This document shows, piece after piece, positions 7,201 to 11,717 of a stretch of DNA of 11,717 nucleotides. Origin of the DNA: an uncultured Lactobacillus sp. (GTDB taxonomy: Bacteria; Bacillota; Bacilli; Lactobacillales; Lactobacillaceae); assembly GCA_945281075.1 (NCBI GenBank), contig CALYQE010000051.1:1-11717 (forward strand), written 5' to 3'. The translations under genes and the position numbers were made by a program. Within the stretch, counting starts at the first letter, position 1. The number at the start of each line of letters is the position of its first letter. Below the pieces are notes generated by a model, which was not told the DNA's origin, did not search any database, and worked only from the letters and a program-made list of their open reading frames with translations.

Positions 7201-8358
7201 ATGGCAGAAACAGCGTTTTTAAAACTACCCCAAAGGGTATATTTAGGTAAAGGCCTGCTGGATGATTTAGGCGCATTTCTCAAAACGAGGAAAAATACCA
7301 ATGTCTTGCTTTTTACAGACGAAGGTCTGCTAAAAGCAGGGCTGGTTCAGCCATTGAAAGATTACTTAGAAGAAAACAAGATTCAATATCATATTGAAGC
7401 GGAAATTAAGCCAGAGCCAAGCTATGTGCAAGTTGATGAACTTTTTCAAAAGGTAAGCAAGTTTGAATTCAGTACTATCATCGCAATCGGTGGCGGCTCG
7501 GTTATGGATGCGGCGAAATTAATTTCGCTCTTACTACATACTAAGATAAGCGTTAAGGATTTGATTAACAACCCTACAAAAGCGCAGAAGCATTGCGCAA
7601 CGGTTTTTATCCCGACTACAGCTGGGACCGGATCGGAGGCAACTATCAACGCAATAGTCAGTATTCCAGAAAAGCAAGTTAAATTCGGAATAGTTTCCGA
7701 AGCAATGCTTCCGGATTTGGTGCTACTGGATGTTAATAACGTCAAGAATTTACCGAAGGCAATTCTTGCTTCATCCGCGATCGATGCTTTGAGTCATTGC
7801 ATTGAATGCTTTACTGCTAAGAATGCAACGATAATGAGCAATGGGGTTGCACTTCTAGGAGCTAAACTGATTTTTAAAAATGTTATACAGGCCTATCAGA
7901 ATCCTTCAGATATTAAGGCCCGTGAAGCTCTGCAACTAGGTGCTTTTTATGGCGGTGTAGCAATTACCGCATCGGGGACCAACATTGTCCATGCTTTGTC
8001 ATATCCGCTAGGTGGCAAGTTTCATATTGCACATGGCGTTGCTAATGCAATTTTATTTAAAGCGGGTATGGAAACCAATAAGCCAGCTATCAAAAATCGT
8101 TTAGCTATTTTATGTGATAATATTTGGCCCGAAGAGGGCAGCAAAACTACTGATGAAAAGGCTGACTTTGTAATTGATAAGATTGCACAAGTTGTTAAAG
8201 ACACGGAAATTCCAACTGATCTAAGGAAATTTGGCGTTAAAAATTCAGACTTGAATTTTTTGACCAATTCTGCTTTAGAACAAAAGCGTCTTCTTAGTCA
8301 TAATATGAAAAAACTGTCCCGAGCAGATGTCTTAAATGTATATAAGTCAGTTATGTAG
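7201..8358 (+). CDS. iron-containing (group III) alcohol dehydrogenase
   Basis: This 385-residue NAD(P)-dependent dehydrogenase belongs to the Fe-ADH family (FucO, EutG and glycerol dehydrogenase relatives). The nucleotide motif GGGSVMDAAK is at 97-106 and PTTAGTGSEAT at 138-148. All four metal ligands of the family appear present: D195 and H199 in DALSHCIE, H264 in VHALSYPLGG, and H278 in HGVAN. It begins one base after the preceding stop, with an AGGAAAGGAA ribosome site inside the end of that gene, so it is tightly coupled. In this operon it could reduce an aldehyde released by the aldolase, or oxidise an alcohol to feed the pathway. The direction and substrate cannot be read from the sequence. 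Confidence 0.88.
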   Translation: MAETAFLKLPQRVYLGKGLLDDLGAFLKTRKNTNVLLFTDEGLLKAGLVQPLKDYLEENKIQYHIEAEIKPEPSYVQVDELFQKVSKFEFSTIIAIGGGSVMDAAKLISLLLHTKISVKDLINNPTKAQKHCATVFIPTTAGTGSEATINAIVSIPEKQVKFGIVSEAMLPDLVLLDVNNVKNLPKAILASSAIDALSHCIECFTAKNATIMSNGVALLGAKLIFKNVIQAYQNPSDIKAREALQLGAFYGGVAITASGTNIVHALSYPLGGKFHIAHGVANAILFKAGMETNKPAIKNRLAILCDNIWPEEGSKTTDEKADFVIDKIAQVVKDTEIPTDLRKFGVKNSDLNFLTNSALEQKRLLSHNMKKLSRADVLNVYKSVM

Positions 8359-8377
8359 TTTTGAGAGGAGTTTTAAA

Positions 8378-9280
8378 ATGAGCAAGCCAAAAATAGCACA
8401 TGGCATTATTGCCGCAATGATTACCCCAATGGATGATGAAGGAAATGTCGACTTTAAGGAGATGAGAAATCAGGTTGATCGTCAAATTGCTGCTGGTATT
8501 AGTGGAGTCTTTACTCTGGGTACGAATGGTGAAGGATATATTCTTGATCATGATGAAAAGTTGAAGGTAATGAAAGCAGTCATTGAAGAAGCTGATCACC
8601 GTGTTCCGGTGTATGTGGGAACAGGCTGTGTTTCAACAACTGAGACAATTGAATTATCAAAACAGGCTGAACAACTAGGTGCAGATGCATTATCAGTAAT
8701 TACCCCTTGGTTTGCCCAAGCATCACAAGAAGATCTATATAAGCATTACAAGGCATTAAATGACGTCATAGGCATTCCAATTTTGCTTTATAATATCCCA
8801 GCTCGTAGTGGCAACTCTTTGGCACCACAAACTGTAGCACGACTGGCCGATTTGCCAAATATTGCTGGCATTAAGGATTCAAGTGGCAACTTTGATAATA
8901 TACTGCAGTATATTGAATTGACTCGTAACAAGAATTTCGCAGTTATTTCGGGTAATGATTCATTAATTTTGTGGACACTGAAGGCTGGTGGCACTGGCGG
9001 AATTGCTGCCTGTGCTAATGTTTTACCGGAAATTATGGTTTCGATTTACAAGTATTATCAAAATGGTGACTGGGAAAAAGCCCAAAGAGCCCAAGATTCT
9101 ATTCGTCCGTTCAGAAACTGCTTTAAATTAGGAAACCCTAATACGATTGTAAAAATGGCAACCGATTTGATGGGCTTTCCAGTAGGAATGCCACGTGCTC
9201 CGTTTAATAGCTTGCCGGATAGGGTAGTTCAAACTGTTCAAAAAACTTTGGATAAGTATTATAGCGAGTATAAAAAGTAA
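8378..9280 (+). CDS. DapA/NanA-superfamily class I aldolase
   Basis: This 300-residue TIM-barrel protein belongs to the dihydrodipicolinate synthase / N-acetylneuraminate lyase superfamily. Visible are GTNGEG (48-53), catalytic Tyr138 in YNIPARSG (138-145), Schiff-base Lys166 in GIKDSSG (164-170), and SGNDSLILWTLKAGGTGGIA (191-210). Such enzymes form or split a pyruvate-derived keto acid. Arg143 after YNIPA recalls DapA and keto-deoxy-acid aldolases, while NanA usually has a non-Arg residue there. No lysine-pathway genes are nearby, so a biosynthetic DapA role is unlikely. A catabolic aldolase giving pyruvate plus an aldehyde is inferred. The ATG at 8378 is chosen because GAGAGGAG lies seven bases upstream; the frame is open further upstream to 8336, but that would overlap the previous gene without a ribosome site. 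Confidence 0.85.
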   Translation: MSKPKIAHGIIAAMITPMDDEGNVDFKEMRNQVDRQIAAGISGVFTLGTNGEGYILDHDEKLKVMKAVIEEADHRVPVYVGTGCVSTTETIELSKQAEQLGADALSVITPWFAQASQEDLYKHYKALNDVIGIPILLYNIPARSGNSLAPQTVARLADLPNIAGIKDSSGNFDNILQYIELTRNKNFAVISGNDSLILWTLKAGGTGGIAACANVLPEIMVSIYKYYQNGDWEKAQRAQDSIRPFRNCFKLGNPNTIVKMATDLMGFPVGMPRAPFNSLPDRVVQTVQKTLDKYYSEYKK

Positions 9281-9301
9281 TTATTGAAAGGAGATAAACT
9301 G

Positions 9302-10333
9302 ATGAATAGACCAATTGTTGGGATTACAATGGGAGACCCTGCAAGTATAGGACCAGAAATTTCACTGAAAGTTTTTCGAAGCAAAAAACTTTATCAGAAA
9401 TGTCATCCTTTATTAGTTGGTGACGGCAATGTGCTTGAAAAGGTAATGGAAAAGCTGCCTGACCGCAGACTTAAGCTTAATCAAATTATGAATGTAAAAG
9501 ATGCTAAGTTTGAATTTGGTACGATAGATGTTTATGATTTGCACGAGGTTGATATTGATCGACTTAAATTTGGCAAAGTTAGCAAAATGGCTGGTAATGC
9601 CGCTTTTCAGTATGTTAAAAAGGTAATTGAGCTGGCTAATAATCGCGAAATCGATGCGACTGTTACTAACGCCCTGAATAAAGAGGCGATGAACTTGGCT
9701 GGACACCATTACGCTGGACACACTGAAATTTATGGCAAATTTACCAATACACCGAATTACACAATGATGCTAGCACATGGGAATCTACGTGTAGTCCATG
9801 TATCAACGCACGTTTCTTTGCGTAAAGCTTGTGATATGGTTAAAAAAACTAGAATTGAAAATTGCATTTATTTGGCTGATAAAGTATGTCGTAACTTAGG
9901 AATTGCTAGTCCAAGAGTAGCAGTTGCAGGCTTAAATCCACATGCGGGTGAAGATGGTCTATTTGGTGATGAAGAGATAAAGGAAATTATACCGGCAGTT
10001 AAAGCAATGCAAGCAAAGGGAATTAATGTTGAAGGGCCAATACCAGCGGATACAGTTTTTGCAAAGTGTCTTGGTGGTATGTATGACATTGCTGTTGCAA
10101 TGTATCACGATCAGGGTCATATTCCCGTTAAAATAATCGGTTTTCAGTATGACGAAAAAAAGAAAAAATGGGATAGTGTTGCAGGAATTAACGTAACACT
10201 TGGTTTGCCAATAATTAGAACTTCTGTCGATCATGGAACGGCTTTTGATCAGGTGCTCAAAGGCACAGCTAATGAAGTAAGTTTAAAAAATGCAATTGAT
10301 TATGCAATCAAGTTATCAGAAAATAAACAGTAG
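9302..10333 (+). CDS. PdxA-family 4-phosphate-hydroxyacid dehydrogenase (PdxA2-like)
   Basis: This 343-residue NAD-dependent enzyme is of the PdxA family. PdxA oxidises and decarboxylates 4-hydroxythreonine 4-phosphate; the PdxA2 branch does the same with D-threonate 4-phosphate, giving dihydroxyacetone phosphate and CO2. Motifs: ITMGDPASIGPEI (8-20), GHTE (139-142, substrate-phosphate region) and the three expected metal histidines, H170 in STHVSLR, H214 in GLNPHAGEDG and H269 in YHDQGH, then LGLPIIRTSVDHGTAFD (300-316). Ser15 replaces the usual Gly of GDPAGIGPE. GAAAGGAGA lies seven bases before the ATG at 9302; an upstream in-frame TTG at 9284 overlaps that site and is rejected. It is last in an operon led by an acid sugar kinase, and no other vitamin B6 gene is present, which favours the catabolic PdxA2 role. 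Confidence 0.88.
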   Translation: MNRPIVGITMGDPASIGPEISLKVFRSKKLYQKCHPLLVGDGNVLEKVMEKLPDRRLKLNQIMNVKDAKFEFGTIDVYDLHEVDIDRLKFGKVSKMAGNAAFQYVKKVIELANNREIDATVTNALNKEAMNLAGHHYAGHTEIYGKFTNTPNYTMMLAHGNLRVVHVSTHVSLRKACDMVKKTRIENCIYLADKVCRNLGIASPRVAVAGLNPHAGEDGLFGDEEIKEIIPAVKAMQAKGINVEGPIPADTVFAKCLGGMYDIAVAMYHDQGHIPVKIIGFQYDEKKKKWDSVAGINVTLGLPIIRTSVDHGTAFDQVLKGTANEVSLKNAIDYAIKLSENKQ

Positions 10334-10396
10334 AGAAGAATTTCAAACTTATATCTATTGAAAAAGCATGCTGCATAATATTGTAAAATTGTTTTT

Positions 10397-10436
10397 AAAG
10401 GGTTTAGATGCATAATTTACATGTAAGCCTTTTATT
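10397..10436 (+). terminator. weak hairpin after the operon
   Basis: AAAGGGTTTA (10397-10406) can pair with TAAGCCTTTT (10424-10433) through ten pairs, two of them G-U, around a 17-base loop, and T residues follow. It is a possible early terminator or processing stem for the catabolic operon 64 bases after the pdxA-like stop. Confidence 0.35.
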
Positions 10437-10692
10437 AATAGTAAAATTCTCACTGAATGTTATTAAAAGATATTCTTAGCTAAGAAAATACCTTAATTAA
10501 AATTGAGTTAACAGTTGATAGGACAAAGTAAGAATGACAAAAATTTAGTAATAACAAACTGACTTTAAAAAGAAAAGCTTATTTATTCGTTTTATTGACT
10601 AGTTTAAGACTTCATGATTTTGATTGTTGAAGTGGTCAAATGTGCAAAGAAAAAAGTTAAAATGTAAAGAGCTTAAAATAACTGAAATAAAC

Positions 10693-10722
10693 AAAAGGCA
10701 AGCTAATGGCTTAGCCTTTTTT
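10693..10722 (+). terminator. rho-independent terminator
   Basis: Arms AAAAGGC-AAGC (10693-10703) and GCTTAGCCTTTT (10709-10720) pair with one bulged T around loop TAATG, followed by a T-run to 10722. It lies 360 bases beyond the last operon gene, so either the operon has a long 3' untranslated region or the hairpin ends a small transcript of unknown origin. Confidence 0.7.
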
Positions 10723-10785
10723 ACTGTATTCAAAAGCTAAGTTTATAAATTTGGGATTGTCAAATAAGTTTAAAAAAAATTATTC

Positions 10786-10815
10786 TTGACATAGACGTCT
10801 ATAAATGTTTATATA
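10786..10815 (+). promoter_or_regulatory. promoter of the DeoC-like gene
   Basis: A perfect -35 TTGACA (10786-10791) is followed after 18 bases by a -10-like TATATA (10810-10815; neighbouring overlapping hexamers are also possible). It is the best -35 in the window, suggesting a stronger basal promoter than those of the operon and permease. A 12-bp palindrome fills most of the spacer. Confidence 0.65.
10791..10802. promoter_or_regulatory. perfect 12-bp palindrome in promoter spacer
   Basis: ATAGACGTCTAT is perfectly self-complementary and lies between the -35 and -10 elements, a classic repressor position. Its TAGAC/GTCTA halves recall GntR-family operators, and a GntR-like gene begins downstream at 11669. 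The link is inferred. Confidence 0.45.
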
Positions 10816-10819
10816 TAAC

Positions 10820-10833
10820 TGTAAGCGATTGCA
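10820..10833 (+). promoter_or_regulatory. cre site for CcpA, DeoC-like gene
   Basis: TGTAAGCGATTGCA matches the cre core consensus TGNAANCGNWNNCA at every defined position. It lies immediately downstream of the -10, over the expected transcription start, so CcpA binding should repress. It shares its first eleven bases with the cre at the permease promoter. Confidence 0.8.
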
Positions 10834-10873
10834 TGCGATTGAAAACTTATTGTAAAAAGAAAGGCGGTTAACA

Positions 10874-11566
10874 ATGTTAAATTTATCAGATAAGGAATTA
10901 GCAGCAAAAATTCAACACACGAATGTTAATCCAGAGCTTACTCCAGAAGACATTAAAAGCTTATGTGATGATTGCAAGCACTTTGGCTTTAATGGCGTTA
11001 TGATTCAGCCACAATGGGTTAACCTTGCTAGAAAAGAACTTGCGGGAACTAATGTTCAGGTTGCTACGTGTATGAGTTTTCCTATGGGTGCTCAAAAAAC
11101 CGAAGTGAAAATCTTTGAAGCAGAGAAATGCTTTGAAGATGGTGCCGACCAGCTTGACTGGATGCCTAATGTTGGATTCTTAAAAGCCGGTATGTATGAT
11201 GAGTATCAAAATGAAGTAGCAGCAGTTGTTAAAGCAGCCAAAGGCAAGGTTGTTAAAATTATGTTGGAATTTGGTATGTTGACTCGGGATGAAAAAATCA
11301 TGGCGGCAAAACTATCAAGAGATGCTGGTGCAACTTATCTTAAGAATTCAAGCGGCTGGGGCAAAGGCGGTCATGCAACTATTGATGACATTCAGCTGTT
11401 AAAACGAATTGCGGGCGACAAGTGCTTAGTAAAAGCTTCTGGTGGTATTCGAAATCGTCAACAGGCATTATCACTGCTTGAAGCTGGTGCGTCGCTTTTG
11501 GGAACAAGTGCTGGTCCACAAATTATTACTGGCGAGAAAAGAGAAGATAGATCTATAGCAGATTAG
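10874..11566 (+). CDS. DeoC-like class I aldolase (DERA family)
   Basis: This 230-residue TIM-barrel protein belongs to the deoxyribose-phosphate aldolase family, which splits 2-deoxyribose 5-phosphate into acetaldehyde and glyceraldehyde 3-phosphate. The catalytic residues appear conserved: Asp95 in QLDWMPNVG (93-101), Schiff-base Lys157 in YLKNSSGWG (155-163) and Lys187 in VKASGGIR (186-193). The surroundings differ from common DeoC, which usually reads close to EIDMVIN and KTSTGF, so the substrate may differ. AAAGGCGG lies six bases before the ATG. It has its own promoter, cre site and possible operator, and is followed by a GntR-type regulator rather than by nucleoside genes (deoB, deoD, pdp), which argues against a plain deoxynucleoside role. 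It could serve the acid sugar pathway or be an independent unit. Confidence 0.8.
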   Translation: MLNLSDKELAAKIQHTNVNPELTPEDIKSLCDDCKHFGFNGVMIQPQWVNLARKELAGTNVQVATCMSFPMGAQKTEVKIFEAEKCFEDGADQLDWMPNVGFLKAGMYDEYQNEVAAVVKAAKGKVVKIMLEFGMLTRDEKIMAAKLSRDAGATYLKNSSGWGKGGHATIDDIQLLKRIAGDKCLVKASGGIRNRQQALSLLEAGASLLGTSAGPQIITGEKREDRSIAD

Positions 11567-11593
11567 TTTATTTATCACCATTGCTTATAGGGC

Positions 11594-11638
11594 TAATAGT
11601 ATAAATGCTTTATAATAAAAACAAAGATTATACTATAA
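11594..11638. repeat. imperfect inverted repeat upstream of the GntR-like gene
   Basis: TAATAGTATAA (11594-11604) and TTATACTATAA (11628-11638) are inverted copies with one mismatch in eleven, 23 bases apart. A perfect -10-like TATAAT lies between them at 11611-11616, without a clear -35. The arrangement could be an autoregulatory operator pair for the following regulator. AT-rich sequence makes chance similarity possible. Confidence 0.35.
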
Positions 11639-11668
11639 ATTAAACGTTTAAAGAAGGAATGTATCCCT

Positions 11669-11717
11669 ATGAGCAATATATCAATAGATAATAATTCTCC
11701 AATTTCTATTTACCAGC
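11669..11717 (+). CDS. start of a probable GntR-family regulator (partial)
   Basis: Only the first 16 codons lie in the window. The ATG at 11669 has AGAAGGA about ten bases upstream; the nearby ATG at 11659 runs into a stop after ten codons. The peptide ends in SPISIYQ, which fits the common GntR-family start of the form P-(I/L)-Y-x-Q before the winged helix. The family call is tentative because so little is visible. The gene may regulate the DeoC-like aldolase just upstream. Confidence 0.5.
   Translation, partial: MSNISIDNNSPISIYQ

Larger units (their letters stand above)
10334..10873. other. AT-rich intergenic region with terminators and a promoter
   Basis: These 540 bases hold no recognisable gene on either strand; they are very AT-rich with frequent stops. 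A weak hairpin (10397-10436) and a good terminator (10693-10722) follow the operon; the promoter and cre site of the DeoC-like gene occupy the last 90 bases. The stretch 10440-10690 between the two hairpins shows nothing I can assign. Confidence 0.6.

Noticed and set aside
8336..8377. Longer N-terminus for the aldolase starting at 8336
   Set aside because: It would overlap the ADH gene with no ribosome site, whereas GAGAGGAG is ideally placed before the ATG at 8378.
8378..9280. Annotation as lysine-biosynthetic DapA
   Set aside because: No lysine genes nearby and the operon is catabolic; family membership alone does not support that function.
9284..9301. TTG start for the PdxA-like gene at 9284
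   Set aside because: It lies next to and partly within the ribosome site that serves the ATG at 9302, and the extra residues are not part of the family.
1..11717. CRISPR arrays, tRNA or rRNA genes, insertion sequences
   Set aside because: No regularly spaced repeats, cloverleaf or ribosomal sequence, transposase or terminal repeats were found by reading both strands.

Overview
This window is low-GC, AT-rich bacterial DNA with strong AGGAGG-type ribosome binding sites, sigma-A-like promoters and CcpA-type cre sites. The codon use and gene families suggest a lactic acid bacterium of the Lactobacillus type. That assignment is inferred from style and was not checked by a search. Most of the window is one accessory catabolic locus for an unidentified, probably acidic, sugar-like substrate.

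Layout. Positions 1-799 hold a strong terminator hairpin and apparently decayed coding sequence. On the minus strand, 800-1279 encodes a YhcH/YjgK/YiaL cupin-like protein. Divergent from it is an SLC13-type permease (1527-2813). A bidirectional terminator separates the permease from a convergent PrpR-type regulator (2914-4650, minus strand). Divergent from the regulator is a tight five-gene operon (4813-10333): four-carbon acid sugar kinase (DUF1537), cytoplasmic BNR/sialidase-like propeller protein, iron-type alcohol dehydrogenase, DapA/NanA-superfamily aldolase, and PdxA-family dehydrogenase. After about 540 bases without a gene comes a DeoC-like aldolase (10874-11566) with its own promoter and a near-perfect cre site. 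The window ends in the first 16 codons of a probable GntR-type regulator.

How the genes may work together. The kinase plus PdxA pair matches the known D-threonate route, in which the acid is phosphorylated at C4, then oxidised and decarboxylated to dihydroxyacetone phosphate. The other operon members are not part of that route. The propeller protein, the pyruvate-type aldolase, the alcohol dehydrogenase and the YhcH-like protein suggest that a larger precursor is imported, opened or cleaved, and split into a three-carbon keto acid plus an aldehyde or four-carbon acid. At first sight the set (sialidase-like, NanA-like, YhcH, permease) resembles a sialic acid cassette, but no NanE, NanK, NagA or NagB is present.

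The clearest new signal is regulatory. Four 17-bp palindromes of form TGTTT-N7-AAACA (two with one end mismatch) occur as two pairs, one pair in each divergent intergenic region, with 62 and 60 bp between pair members. The proximal site is about 43-44 bp upstream of a candidate -10 in both cases. They are the best candidates for binding sites of the PrpR-like regulator. That regulator has a Fis-type helix-turn-helix but an eroded AAA+ domain without a GAFTGA loop, which suggests it no longer works with sigma-54.
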